A stretch of 64,000 nt of DNA from Pseudoalteromonas rubra (GTDB taxonomy: Bacteria > Pseudomonadota > Gammaproteobacteria > Enterobacterales > Alteromonadaceae): assembly GCF_005887115.1 (NCBI RefSeq), contig NZ_PNCJ01000014.1:248001-312000 (forward strand), read 5' to 3'. The notes beneath the pieces were generated by a model. It searched no databases, was not told the origin of the DNA, and worked only from the letters and a program-made list of their open reading frames with translations. Made by a program: the position numbers and the translations under genes. Every line of letters starts with the position of its first letter. Position 1 is the stretch's first letter. Of the stretch, positions 53,501 through 61,991 are shown in pieces.

Positions 53501-55037
53501 CGGGGCTGAGTAGTGCCAGCTCGAACTGCGCATCTGAAGCATATTTGAACTCAGCCTGAGCAGGCTTAACCGCGGGTATTGGGCTGGATTTCCAGCTGGA
53601 ATAGCTCAATCGTCGTTGTACGGCGGCGCCACCAGATTCCAGCAGGTTCAGGTTCACTTGCGTTGCTACCGGGCTTTTGAGTATGTCGGCACTCACTGTG
53701 GGGAGCGAGAGGGCCAGCGTGCCCTGTTCAGATAAGCGCTGATCAGGGAGTGTTTGAAAGCGATTGCTGAGATAAAAATCCTCGCCAACGAAGAAGTCGG
53801 CAAATGGGCCCGGGTAATGGCGTACGGCTCGATGCACCAGGCTTGCTTTTAAGGTGTTTCCTGCTGCGGGGCTGCCGAATAAATAGCGCCCCTGCACTGC
53901 TATTGGCATGGATTTACCTGCAGTAACAAAAGTGCTTTGTCCGCTGAAGGTCAGGTCCATACGCTCGGGCACAAACTCTTCCAACTGAAATTCAAAGTGA
54001 CCTATGGCTGAGCGGGCGGTTGGGTCAAGCATCACTGAGACCTTATAGCGCCCGGTTGGCCAGCCTGTATCGGTATATAAATGTGTGTTGAAAAAGCCCG
54101 CATCACCTGATGTCAGCTGTTCGCGCAGTATTTCCTCTTGCAAGGGGTTAGTCACAGTTACAGTGACGGGCTGCTCTGTAATGGCAACACCATCGGCATT
54201 GCGCAGCAAAATATTTATGGGCAGAGATTCCCCGGGTTTTACCAGGTCCCGGTTACTATAAATATATGCCTCCATATCCTGGTAGGGGCGTCCGCCAACC
54301 TGGTAATCCGATAAATCCAATGGCACTTCTTTGATGGGCAACAGCGCATACTCAGATTCGCCCTCACTGTTGGTATACTCTGCAACTACGATGTCCTCCC
54401 GATGCAGCTGGATATCAAAGTGCACAGCACCATGCTGATCGGTTTTCGTCTCTCTCAGTAACTCATGCTTGCGAAAGGCCTTAACTTTGACGCCTTTGAC
54501 TGAGCGTCCTGTAGAAAGGCGGTTGATTTGCAAACTGGCATGTCGCTTAAACACCTTAGCCTGAATGCCCAGGTCGGTCAGCAGCAGGTGCTTGGCCTGT
54601 AGTTCATTAAACATACCCGGAGCTTTTAGCACGATTATGTACCAACCACTGGAGAGCGACTTTGGTATCGGCAATCGGGCCGACTGAATACCGGCCTGAG
54701 TAGTTTGGGGCAGTGTAAATCTATCGGCAAAGACACTGTCATAGGTATATTGCAATCTATCCAGTGAGCTCGGGTACAACTTGTCCGTCAGATAATAGCG
54801 GCTGAGAAAATCATGTGCGCTGGTGAGGCGCAGCAATTCCACATCAACGGCGTCAATATGCTGGTAGGTGATTGGAATAGACTGGCCGTTTCCTTTCGCT
54901 ACCAGAGGTCCTGAGCCCACAATGGCGAGCTTAGGTTGTTGCATCGTTTTGGCCTGCACCTGAATAGTGCTTTGCAGCAACAATATGAAAAAGAGAACGA
55001 ACACCGCTATGGGGTTGAAAAGGGTCTTGCCCGACAT
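50529..55037 (-). CDS. yfhM: Bacterial alpha-2-macroglobulin YfhM
   Basis: The 1502-residue precursor has a signal peptide (IAVFVLFFILLLQSTIQVQA) with no lipobox Cys, so it is likely periplasmic and soluble rather than a lipoprotein like E. coli YfhM (1653). It has macroglobulin beta-sandwich domains, an A2M bait-type middle and an alpha/alpha toroid with the thioester motif C1033-AEQ1036 (YPYGCAEQTTSKAW). Such proteins trap invading proteases by thioester coupling, working with PbpC that repairs peptidoglycan. AAGGAGC precedes the ATG. The pbpC gene follows by 8 bases. Confidence 0.92.
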   Translation of the reverse strand: MSGKTLFNPIAVFVLFFILLLQSTIQVQAKTMQQPKLAIVGSGPLVAKGNGQSIPITYQHIDAVDVELLRLTSAHDFLSRYYLTDKLYPSSLDRLQYTYDSVFADRFTLPQTTQAGIQSARLPIPKSLSSGWYIIVLKAPGMFNELQAKHLLLTDLGIQAKVFKRHASLQINRLSTGRSVKGVKVKAFRKHELLRETKTDQHGAVHFDIQLHREDIVVAEYTNSEGESEYALLPIKEVPLDLSDYQVGGRPYQDMEAYIYSNRDLVKPGESLPINILLRNADGVAITEQPVTVTVTNPLQEEILREQLTSGDAGFFNTHLYTDTGWPTGRYKVSVMLDPTARSAIGHFEFQLEEFVPERMDLTFSGQSTFVTAGKSMPIAVQGRYLFGSPAAGNTLKASLVHRAVRHYPGPFADFFVGEDFYLSNRFQTLPDQRLSEQGTLALSLPTVSADILKSPVATQVNLNLLESGGAAVQRRLSYSSWKSSPIPAVKPAQAEFKYASDAQFELALLSPDGQHLTSGELEVELSYDQGRYFWFYEEGIGWRRQSQPQWRSEAKQSVALNQDTHTVQFPVDWGNYRLTITDKQSKVKTVYDFYAGWHRGYQQLKAKPQHLSIQLDKRHYHAGDMLLVELDAPADGQLQLALEADSVLWTQSQSVSKGKTTLHVPLDKSLARHDLYLSATLFSGHSSALQRHFGIVPVRLAREDRELKLDLTLPDKIEPLKPLTVEIHTSDIAESQAEQSWVTLSVVDKGILNLSRYYPVDPHHYLFNQRRYGGDVIDLYSRRYDNRPDPFAQSRFGSDSNERSDNRNDNLVESKTVILMTQPIQLLDGKASITVDMPDYNGEVQIVATAFNHSQVGHKVEARPVSAQVIAELSVPRFLVPKDETSVTLDLHNVSGREQTLSVTVQPSGPVQFVDEHTFTVTLADQAHWSRSMRVLVGAPPWSHTATVKIELQGTDVSQTRSWSVPIKAIEPELVQATTHMLPPGQTYQVDSTLWQGLHIDETDPGTLYASHTPRLPIREYASALRAYPYGCAEQTTSKAWPFLLKHPQLEGLLKQALDREQAKAGQPDDPRTLISQSVQRLKTMQKPSGGFALWDARGNEQPWLSAYITEFLTLAHAAFPGTVPPSMLNRAHYRMLRYTRDNLVDDLSQDAFEATAAKSFAAYLASQRGQLSYSDLESMRIKEYPSRLSLLHMASALADVGAIQQAAALLRQANTFDRTADYFADYGSTLRDDAQSVLVLTRLARHTALRSQSRTLQTQLLEQLPEQALKTWLSTQERAALLRTAVHISEANAHHPVRLEIDGEQTQAPDVVSHTLSQTMTLNNPHDEPVYLQLMAKGRLKLDSSIANEISPFNTLETKRMVRRLFDLNGQPLDTARFKVGERLMVILDIQTKEPVPDALLIERIPAGFVLENPALMQGPPISQLLPKHVKLAATDHTEYRNDRFVAALKLTTRKYQFAYILRAEVPGVYQVPPSYLESMYRPHKHVIYWQYPYQMEVIR

Positions 55038-55309
55038 GCTAAAGCTCCTTGGGTCTGCATTGAGTGCAGGTGAGTACTGAGAGTATCCTTGGTTGCCAAT
55101 TGTGGCTTGACCAGTAATGGCATTGTAAGATCATATCATATACCGGATTATCAATCTGAGGGTACGTTAGGCGATAAGAGAGTGTAGCCTATCAGAGTGA
55201 ATACTGAGTGAAGCATAGAGCATTGCCCCTTTGCTGGGTCAGCAGGTAAAATGGTGAATTGAAATAGTTGAACATTGGCACGCATGTAGGGTGTCTGGGT
55301 AGAGTAAAG

Positions 55310-56746
55310 ATGATATTACCGGTTATTTTATGTGGTGGATCCGGAACCCGGCTTTGGCCCTTGTCGCGTGAGCGTTATCCAAAACAGTTTTTACAACTTG
55401 GTTCCTCACTCTCATTGTTGCAAGACACGCTACAGCGACTGGAGCCCGGCAGACACCAGCCAGCGTTGTTGATCTGTAACGAGGAGCACCGGTTTATTTG
55501 TGCGGAGCAAGTGAGGGCGATTGGCTATCGGCCTGGCGGGATCATACTGGAACCGCAAGGGCGCAATACCGCTCCAGCCATAGCACTTGCCGCGTTGAAA
55601 GCTCGAAGTCAGGGAGAAGATCCTGTCTTGTTAGTTCTGGCGTCGGACCACTATATTGGAGATGTCACAGCTTTCAGGCAAAGTGTTAATCAAGGCCTGG
55701 TATTGGCACAAAGTGGCAAACTGGTGACGTTCGGTATCACTCCTGACAGCCCGCACTCAGGCTATGGATATATTCAATGTGGTGCATCATTAAAGGACGA
55801 CATCGGTCAGGTGATTGGTGCTGGAGTTGCTGCTTTTGTCGAAAAACCAGATGTTTCAACTGCGCAGCGTTACCTTGATAACGGTAACTATCTCTGGAAC
55901 AGTGGGATGTTTTTATTCAAGGCCAGCGATTATCTGAATGAGTTGGCACTGTATCGGCCCGATATTCTGCAGGCCTGTGAGCAGGCGATAGCAAAGCTGC
56001 AGCCCGATCTGGACTTTACCCGAATAAACCGTGACGCTTTTTTGGCATCGCCAGCCGAATCGATAGATTATGCCGTAATGGAGCACACGGAGCGCGCTGC
56101 CGTGGTGCCTATGAATGCAAACTGGAATGACATTGGTAGCTTTGAGGCGCTTTGGCAAACTTTGCCCAAAGACACACATCGCAATGTTCATCTTGGCGAT
56201 GTTACGGCGTTGGATTCTCAGGATAATTTAGTGATAACGCAAGATCGGCTGGTGGCGACGGTTGGGGTGCAGGATCTGGTCGTGGTTGACACCAAAGATA
56301 CGCTCCTGGTGGCTCATCGCAGTCAGAGCCAGGCGATCAAATCACTGGTCGATGAGCTGAAAAGCCGTGATGTAGCACAAGTGACTCAGCACAGAGAAGT
56401 TTACCGTCCCTGGGGTAAGTATGACATTGTGGATCGGGACGAACGGTTTTTAGTCAAGCGGATCACTGTACGACCAGGACATAGCTTGTCACGGCAATTG
56501 CACTATCATCGTGCGGAGCACTGGGTGGTGGTGTCTGGTACGGCAGCGATAGAAATTGGCGATGAGCGTCGTTTACTGAGCGAGGACCAATCCGTGTTTA
56601 TCCCTGCAACGGTTGTACATCGGCTTAGCAACCCAGGTAAAGTGGATTTACAGCTGATTGAGGTGCAATCGGGCAGTTACTTGGGAGAGGATGATATCGT
56701 CCGCTTTGAAGATGATTACACCCGGGGAGGTAAAGATGTCAGCTGA
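55310..56746 (+). CDS. manC: Mannose-1-phosphate guanylyltransferase / mannose-6-phosphate isomerase (ManC)
   Basis: The 478-residue protein has the nucleotidyltransferase start GGSGTRLWPLSRERYPKQF (9-27), the substrate motif FVEKPDVSTAQRYL, WNSGMFLF, and a cupin C-terminus with RPWGKYDIVDRDERFLVKRI and LHYHRAEHWVVVSGTA (about 375-425), the isomerase part. It makes GDP-mannose from GTP and mannose-1-phosphate. ATG at 55310 gives exactly the E. coli ManC length of 478; a longer reading from 55268 uses a TTG. Its end overlaps manB by 11 bases, so both are co-translated for GDP-mannose. Confidence 0.95.
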   Translation: MILPVILCGGSGTRLWPLSRERYPKQFLQLGSSLSLLQDTLQRLEPGRHQPALLICNEEHRFICAEQVRAIGYRPGGIILEPQGRNTAPAIALAALKARSQGEDPVLLVLASDHYIGDVTAFRQSVNQGLVLAQSGKLVTFGITPDSPHSGYGYIQCGASLKDDIGQVIGAGVAAFVEKPDVSTAQRYLDNGNYLWNSGMFLFKASDYLNELALYRPDILQACEQAIAKLQPDLDFTRINRDAFLASPAESIDYAVMEHTERAAVVPMNANWNDIGSFEALWQTLPKDTHRNVHLGDVTALDSQDNLVITQDRLVATVGVQDLVVVDTKDTLLVAHRSQSQAIKSLVDELKSRDVAQVTQHREVYRPWGKYDIVDRDERFLVKRITVRPGHSLSRQLHYHRAEHWVVVSGTAAIEIGDERRLLSEDQSVFIPATVVHRLSNPGKVDLQLIEVQSGSYLGEDDIVRFEDDYTRGGKDVS

Positions 56747-58184
56747 TTGTGCACACATTTTTGCGCAAAGTGGTATTCAGTTTGGTACCAGTGGTGCCAG
56801 AGGTCTAAATACTCAGTTCACAGCTCAGGTATGCCAGGCATTTATGGTGGCGATGATTGAGCGACTTAGCGCACGCTATCATTTCGGTGCGGTGGTTTTG
56901 GGCATGGATAATCGCCCCTCCAGTCCACAAATTGCTCAATATTGTAGCAGTGCCCTACGTGCCCTTGGCATTGAGGTGCGCTTTGGTGGAGTGTTGCCGA
57001 CGCCCGCACTGGCTTTGTATGCACAGCACAACGCCATGGCAGCGGTAATGGTCACAGGCAGTCATATACCTCATGATCGTAACGGATTAAAATTTTATCA
57101 TCCACATGGCGAAATAGATAAAGCTGATGAAGCCGCGATATTGGCTTGTCGCTCAGTCCTTGGCCCTTTGACGATACAACCACTTCCAGTGCCCGACAGC
57201 CTGGTTACTTCTCCATATTTGTCGCGGATGGTCGATGTTTTTCCGGCAGATTTGTGTGCGGGGCAGAGGATTGGCCTGTATGAACACACTAGTGCTGGGC
57301 GTGAGCTATACGCGTCTATATTACGAACTCTGGGGGCGCAGGTTATCTGCCTGGGTCGCAGTGAGGAATTTGTCCCGGTTGATACGGAAGCCCTCAGCGA
57401 ACAAGATATAGTAACAGCCAAGCACTGGACCAAAGAGCATCAGCTGGATTTGCTATTCAGCACCGATGGAGACGGCGACAGGCCAATGATAGCAGACCAT
57501 ACCGGGCACTGGCACAGAGGTGATATGCTCGGGCTGTTGTGCGCTAAAGCGTTGGGCATCAAGGCACTCAGTGTGCCGCTGAATTGTAATTCCTCACTGG
57601 AGCTAAGTGGTGAATTTAAGCAGATTCAGCGCACGCGAATTGGCTCCCCTTATGTTATCGAGCAGTTGACTGTCCTGGCGGAGCGTTTCGAGGCGGTCGC
57701 TGGCTTTGAAGCCAATGGTGGTTTTTTACTGGGGTCAGATATCACGATAGAGGGTAGGACCATGGTGCGCTTGCCCACCCGGGATGCCTTACTCCCTCTG
57801 CTGGCAATCCTCTATTTGAGCAAGCGATGTGGCACCAATCTGGCTCAGTTAATGTCTCAGTATGAAAGTCGCTTTACTGCCAGCCACCGCCTGCAAGGTA
57901 TCGAAAAAACTGCCTCAGATCGCCTGTTAGCTTTACTTCAGCAGCAACCTCAGCGGCTTGCAGCTATGCTGACATGTCGTGGCACACCCAAAGTTCTGAG
58001 CACGCTGGATGGGGTTCGCTTTGCTCTGGATGCAGAGCGCATCGTTCATCTAAGGCAATCGGGTAACGCGCCCGAGCTGCGGTGCTATGCCGAAGCACCT
58101 TCGCAGCAACAGGCGAATGAATTGGTTGACACGCTGTTAAGTGCGGTGATGCAATACGTATCTAGACCTGCACCAGGCAGTTAA
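56736..58184 (+). CDS. manB: Phosphomannomutase / phosphohexomutase (ManB-like)
   Basis: The 482-residue protein has the alpha-D-phosphohexomutase layout: active-site loop T107-GSHIPHDRNG (Ser109 phosphorylated), metal loop D244-GDGDR249, and GFEANGGFLLGSD (sugar binding). The Asn-to-Ile change in the loop (TGSHIP in place of TASHNP) is a variation among phosphomannomutases. It turns mannose-6-phosphate into mannose-1-phosphate, the substrate of ManC. The start at 56736 follows GGGGAGG; the overlap ATGTCAGCTGA with manC supports it. The 3' end overlaps the convergent AraC gene by 23 bases. Confidence 0.93.
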   Translation: MSADCAHIFAQSGIQFGTSGARGLNTQFTAQVCQAFMVAMIERLSARYHFGAVVLGMDNRPSSPQIAQYCSSALRALGIEVRFGGVLPTPALALYAQHNAMAAVMVTGSHIPHDRNGLKFYHPHGEIDKADEAAILACRSVLGPLTIQPLPVPDSLVTSPYLSRMVDVFPADLCAGQRIGLYEHTSAGRELYASILRTLGAQVICLGRSEEFVPVDTEALSEQDIVTAKHWTKEHQLDLLFSTDGDGDRPMIADHTGHWHRGDMLGLLCAKALGIKALSVPLNCNSSLELSGEFKQIQRTRIGSPYVIEQLTVLAERFEAVAGFEANGGFLLGSDITIEGRTMVRLPTRDALLPLLAILYLSKRCGTNLAQLMSQYESRFTASHRLQGIEKTASDRLLALLQQQPQRLAAMLTCRGTPKVLSTLDGVRFALDAERIVHLRQSGNAPELRCYAEAPSQQQANELVDTLLSAVMQYVSRPAPGS

Positions 58185-59037
58185 TCCTGGTGAGTAAGTC
58201 CTGGGGCGCGGTGTCCCGGGTATCATTCAGATATTCTTCAAACGGTGGGAAATCCATCAGTTCCAGGCCACTTTGCGGCAACCATTGGCCAAATAACCAG
58301 TTGTAGGGTTGCTCCAGTTCGCTGTAATCACCCTTAAAGGTCAGCGAGACCAGCTTACCTGCCGGAATAGTCACGGCTTCAAAGGTCTCTTTATCGAACT
58401 CAGTGCCAGAGGCAAGAGTGATACATGCCATGGCCCTGAGGTTGTCCTGATCGACAGTTTGCGGGTCGTCATAATAAATACCAAAGTAACGAGTCTGCTC
58501 GTTGATAAGGCCTTTACTGCCAGCCATCATACCGAGCTTTTCGAAGGTCTTACCTATCTGCATATAATCCCCCTGGTGTGCCAGGCCAATAAGGGTTAAG
58601 GCATTTTGTTGCGTTTGTTCTACCTGATACATAATCTTGTACTCCTGTGGTTGAGCCGGATAAAACGCAGCGCTGTGCAGCGGATAGCCTTGCTGTTGCT
58701 GACGAAATTGATTGGGCGTCATGCCATAATGACGGCTGAATGCCCGGTTAAAGGCTTCAACGCTGCCATAATTTACCCGCTTGGCTATCTGCTGCTGCGT
58801 CAGTGTGCTGCGAACTAAATAGGATGCCGCTTTCAACATGCGCATACGCCTGACCGTGGCGTTTACCGGTTCACCCATAAACTCGCGAAAAATGCGATGG
58901 AAGTGATAACAAGACATACAGGCCACGTCGGCCAGTGTGTTCACGTCCAGATCCTGCTCAACATGGTCATACATATAGTCAATCACACGCAACAACCGTT
59001 GCTGATAGTGGTTGAGTGTGGTGGCACGTGTAGTCAT
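58162..59037 (-). CDS. AraC-family regulator with GyrI-like effector domain
   Basis: The 291-residue protein has two helix-turn-helices at the N-terminus (DLDVNTLADVACMSCYHFHRIF and QQQIAKRVNYGSVEAFNRAFSRHYGMTPNQF; residues 30-110) and a GyrI/BmrR-like C-terminal domain (about 135-290, LIGLAHQGDYMQIGKTFEKLG, IPAGKLVSLTFKGDY). Such proteins respond to small hydrophobic or amphipathic compounds. The HTH-first order is typical of the Rob/MarA-like group. Its 3' end overlaps manB tail to tail. No target gene is nearby. Confidence 0.9.
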   Translation of the reverse strand: MTTRATTLNHYQQRLLRVIDYMYDHVEQDLDVNTLADVACMSCYHFHRIFREFMGEPVNATVRRMRMLKAASYLVRSTLTQQQIAKRVNYGSVEAFNRAFSRHYGMTPNQFRQQQQGYPLHSAAFYPAQPQEYKIMYQVEQTQQNALTLIGLAHQGDYMQIGKTFEKLGMMAGSKGLINEQTRYFGIYYDDPQTVDQDNLRAMACITLASGTEFDKETFEAVTIPAGKLVSLTFKGDYSELEQPYNWLFGQWLPQSGLELMDFPPFEEYLNDTRDTAPQDLLTRINCLVQV

Positions 59038-59444
59038 GTTGTTTTTCTCGCTTTGGATACAGGTAAATCAGTCTAGCACTTAGTTGAAGCATATCGCTGT
59101 GGTTGGCGACGGAATTTAGCGTATACCAGAGACGATTGATAATGTTTGCGCACTTGGTATAGCTCGCAAACTGGCTTGATAAGGGGGATGGAAATTACTG
59201 AGGGGCTAGCAATGGCAAAAGCCCCCCTAATATGTAGCGCACTGAGCGCGCGGTATTTATGAGAGTGGCTACAGTTCAGATTGTTTAGCTACTTGCGCAG
59301 GCTGGATATTGTCTCTACTACGCTTTGTCAGCTAAGGCGGCAGGTTTGATAGCCACAGTAGAGACGAAAAGAAGAGAACCTTGCCACTGCTAGGTATAAC
59401 CCGGACGGTATACGTGCTGTCAACAAGGCTCTCTTGCTGCTTTT
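59038..59444. other. 407-base intergenic region without a gene
   Basis: It contains the promoter side of the AraC/GyrI gene and the 3' side of the metallo-hydrolase gene. GTCTCTACT (59311-59319) is inverted as AGTAGAGAC (59357-59365). A GGGGCT...AGCCCC pair lies near 59202-59225. Neither looks like a clear terminator, and no coding frame with a ribosome site is seen. A small RNA or a repeat element is possible but not supported. Confidence 0.5.
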
Positions 59445-60551
59445 TTAGCGACTGGTTTGCGCCATCAAAGACTGCCACCAGAGTCGATTTAAGTAAGCCT
59501 GGTTGATAGTGAGCACTTCGCCAGGGGTCGGGGTGTTGATCACCACTCCCTGATGCTGAGCGGCTTTAAGTACTCGCTCCAGAGGGTCGTACCAGCTGTG
59601 GAAGGCCAGATCAAAGGTCCCGTTATGAATGGGGATCATGATTTTGCCACGCAGATCCAGATGTGCCTGCACGCTTTGCTCAGGGGTCATGTGAATATCT
59701 GCCCAGTCGCTATCATAGGCGCCTGTTTCTATCAGGGTATAGTCAAAGGGACCATAGCGTTCACCAATGGCTTTAAAGCCCGGAAAATAGCCTGAATCTC
59801 CGCTGAAATACAGGCTCTCATGGGCCGTTTTTATAACCCAAGAACCCCACAAGGTACGGTTCGCATCATTCAGACCACGCCCGGAAAAGTGTTGGGTCGG
59901 CGTAAAGGCCAGCATGACATCCTGCTCATGTTGCTCCTGCCACCAATCAAATGAGTGAATTTTTTCTGCTTCTATACCCCAGCGAGCCAAATCCCCCTCT
60001 ACACCCAATGGCACCAGAAACTGACGTGTTTTTGCGTTGAGTTGTTTCACCGCGTCTTTGTCGAGATGATCATAGTGGTTGTGCGAGATCAGCACCTTCT
60101 CAATGGGTGGCAGGGCATCAAGCGAAATGGGTGGTTTATGAAAGCGGCTTGGTCCGATAAACGAAAAAGGCGAAGCGCGCTCAGAGAAAACGGGGTCCAG
60201 CAACCAATAAGCGCCATTTACTTTTAGCAGCACTGAGGAATGGCCCAGCTTAATGATATGAATCCCCGAGTCTGACAAAGCATCCAGGCTTGCACGGGTA
60301 ATCGTTTCTACTGGTAGGGCTTGCTTAGGCTCAGCAGCGATTTTGGTTTCGGTAAAAAAGCGCCAGGTGATTGCCAGCGTTTTGCTCAGGCTGGTCGGCA
60401 TGGTTGGGTGCTGGTTTTTAAACCGGCCGCCTTGAAAATGCTCAGACTGATAATTCTGAGACGGTACGTGTGCATTGAGATTAGAGATCATGGAACAGCC
60501 CCCTGTAATGCTGCCTAAAATAACGGCAAAAATAACAAACCACTTCTTCAT
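59445..60551 (-). CDS. MBL-fold metallo-hydrolase (NAPE-PLD-like), lipoprotein-type
   Basis: The 368-residue precursor has a signal sequence ending GSITGGC19, a possible lipoprotein Cys. The metal motif is H157-NHYDHLD (HxHxDH), with TPTQHFSGRG, SGDSGYF and a late IPIHNGTFDL histidine, as in NAPE-PLD/UlaG-type zinc hydrolases acting on phosphoesters. The bulky N-terminus and RFHKPP motif match the NAPE-PLD branch that cleaves phospholipid headgroups. The ATG at 60551 is preferred to a TTG 4 codons earlier. It follows the sterol-desaturase gene by 112 bases, with three operator-like 13-mers in between, so it has its own regulated promoter. Confidence 0.85.
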   Translation of the reverse strand: MKKWFVIFAVILGSITGGCSMISNLNAHVPSQNYQSEHFQGGRFKNQHPTMPTSLSKTLAITWRFFTETKIAAEPKQALPVETITRASLDALSDSGIHIIKLGHSSVLLKVNGAYWLLDPVFSERASPFSFIGPSRFHKPPISLDALPPIEKVLISHNHYDHLDKDAVKQLNAKTRQFLVPLGVEGDLARWGIEAEKIHSFDWWQEQHEQDVMLAFTPTQHFSGRGLNDANRTLWGSWVIKTAHESLYFSGDSGYFPGFKAIGERYGPFDYTLIETGAYDSDWADIHMTPEQSVQAHLDLRGKIMIPIHNGTFDLAFHSWYDPLERVLKAAQHQGVVINTPTPGEVLTINQAYLNRLWWQSLMAQTSR

Positions 60552-60560
60552 TGTGCTACC

Positions 60561-60614
60561 CAAAAGTAAACTACACTGTATAGTTTACTTTTGTTTTGGC
60601 GCAAAAGTAAACTA
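60561..60614. promoter_or_regulatory. Three-copy 13-base operator upstream of the metallo-hydrolase gene
   Basis: CAAAAGTAAACTA occurs at 60561-60573 and again at 60602-60614 in direct orientation; its exact inverted copy TAGTTTACTTTTG stands at 60581-60593. The first two form a perfect 13-base inverted repeat around CACTGTA, which also holds the short palindrome TACACTGTA. This resembles TetR-type operators of Proteobacteria. It lies 10 bases before the ATG on the minus strand and would block or drive transcription of the gene. The regulator is not identified. Confidence 0.7.
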
Positions 60615-60663
60615 TAAAGTGTAATTTTTATGGTTCTGTCATTAAGTGGCTGACTGACGATGC

Positions 60664-61479
60664 TTAATCTCTATGCCGTGGCGCTGAAAATAGTTGCCTG
60701 AGTTTGTTTTTTAGCCCCCTGGCTTTGTTCAGTTTTCCCAGCAACACCCGACATTCATGGAAGTTGATAGACAGGAGAGTCTCTTTTGGTGCACTGCCGA
60801 CGATCCCATAGCGGATCTTTTCTGCGGGCTGTATATCGATATAGGTGCCAAATAACTTGTCCCAAATGATCAATACACCAGCAAAGTTTTTGTCCAGATA
60901 ACACGGGTTGCTGGCATGGTGAATACGATGATGCGTTGGAGTATTAAACACCCATTCAAGCCAGCCTAGCTGGCCGACAAGCTGCGTATGAACAAAAAAC
61001 TGAAAGGCGAGGTTAATGGCAACGATAGCCAATACCAACTCGGGTGCAAAGCCCAACAAGATCATCGGGGTCCAGAAAAGCCACATTCCAACAACCGGGT
61101 AAAGCAAACTTTGACGAAAGGCCGTCGAGAAGTTCATCTGTTTCGAGCTGTGGTGGACCACATGCGCCAGCCACAGCCAGTGTACTTTATGGGATGCACG
61201 ATGAAACCAGTAATATAAAAAATCCTGGAGTAAAAAGGCGCCAATGAGGTTAAGTGGTGTCAGCGGCACGTCAAACAAGGCAAAAGTATGGAGCCAATAG
61301 AATAGTGGCATCAACACGATTAAGGCCAGCATATCACTGCCCTGGTGCAGTAAGGCAAGCACTACATTATGCAGGCTATCCGTGAGGCAATAATTACGTC
61401 GGGCAAGGTGGTACTCTAATGCAATAGCAACAATAAATACCGGGCTAAGTAGCAGTAAAATGAGTTCAACAGGGGGCAT
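60664..61479 (-). CDS. Sterol desaturase / fatty acid hydroxylase family protein
   Basis: The 271-residue membrane protein has the histidine boxes H93-RASH97, H106-VVHH110 and H183-HRIHH188, and the following HHASNPCYLDKNFAG and LIIWDKLFGTYI segment, as in the alkylglycerol-monooxygenase-like branch of the di-iron family. It is a shorter paralog of the 25.3-kb gene (that one has an extra C-terminal membrane part). It overlaps the SRPBCC gene by 14 bases, so the two are coupled. GGAGG precedes the ATG. Confidence 0.9.
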   Translation of the reverse strand: MPPVELILLLLSPVFIVAIALEYHLARRNYCLTDSLHNVVLALLHQGSDMLALIVLMPLFYWLHTFALFDVPLTPLNLIGAFLLQDFLYYWFHRASHKVHWLWLAHVVHHSSKQMNFSTAFRQSLLYPVVGMWLFWTPMILLGFAPELVLAIVAINLAFQFFVHTQLVGQLGWLEWVFNTPTHHRIHHASNPCYLDKNFAGVLIIWDKLFGTYIDIQPAEKIRYGIVGSAPKETLLSINFHECRVLLGKLNKARGLKNKLRQLFSAPRHRD

Positions 61480-61900
61480 ACAGAGCCTCCAGTCGGGTCA
61501 ATGCAAGGTTGATGTCTCGTGTGACAACACGACGAAGCACAAAGCCAGGTAAATATCTGGGCGCCGCGAAGCGTACATGGTAATCAACCTGAGTGGACTG
61601 TTTGTCAGTACAGCGACGCAGACGGATTTCGCCATGATGTTTCTTAACCGGGAAATCGCCAACGATCTGGTAGCGAATCGCATGTTCGTCGGCGTGCAGG
61701 ATCTGCTCATAAAATCGGATCCCGAGCATGCTGACTTCCCGGATACAGCCACTGCCGCCACGGATAGCCGGGTGCACAGCACTCTGAACAACTTTAAATC
61801 GCGCGTTAAAAAAGCGGCCCAACTGTTGGTGATCAAGCAGCGTTTCGAGCACTATGTGGGGCTTGGCAGGGATCACTTTTTGACAAAGAATATCGACCAT
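61466..61900 (-). CDS. SRPBCC (START-like) lipid-binding-type protein
   Basis: The 144-residue protein matches the SRPBCC/polyketide-cyclase fold: an N-terminal strand (ILCQKVIPAKPHIVLETLLDHQQLGRF), RGGSGCIREVSMLGIRFYEQIL and a C-terminal helix (LRRVVTRDINLALTRLEAL). Such barrels hold lipids or hydrophobic ligands. The start at 61900 (MVDILC) is preferred because AAGGA lies 7 bases upstream; an ATG six codons earlier (61918) lacks a ribosome site. It heads the operon with the desaturase, suggesting lipid handling. Divergent AraC gene next door. Confidence 0.8.
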   Translation of the reverse strand: MVDILCQKVIPAKPHIVLETLLDHQQLGRFFNARFKVVQSAVHPAIRGGSGCIREVSMLGIRFYEQILHADEHAIRYQIVGDFPVKKHHGEIRLRRCTDKQSTQVDYHVRFAAPRYLPGFVLRRVVTRDINLALTRLEALYAPC

Positions 61901-61991
61901 AGATAGTTCCTTACTCATCGTTTTGTCTAGTGTAAGTAAGGTTTATCTGGCAATCTTGCGAATAGGCGACGTAAATTTGTCCAAATACGAC

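Noticed and set aside
55268..55309. Longer N-terminus for manC from a TTG at 55268.
   Set aside because: ATG 55310 gives exactly 478 residues, the usual ManC length, and starts at the nucleotidyltransferase motif.
59201..59228. GGGGCT/AGCCCC pair as a terminator.
   Set aside because: The arms are short with a 12-base loop, no T-run follows, and no gene ends close to it in that direction.
60561..60614. The 13-mer copies as ends of a mobile element.
   Set aside because: The copies are too close together to flank an element, no transposase is near, and the layout fits operators.
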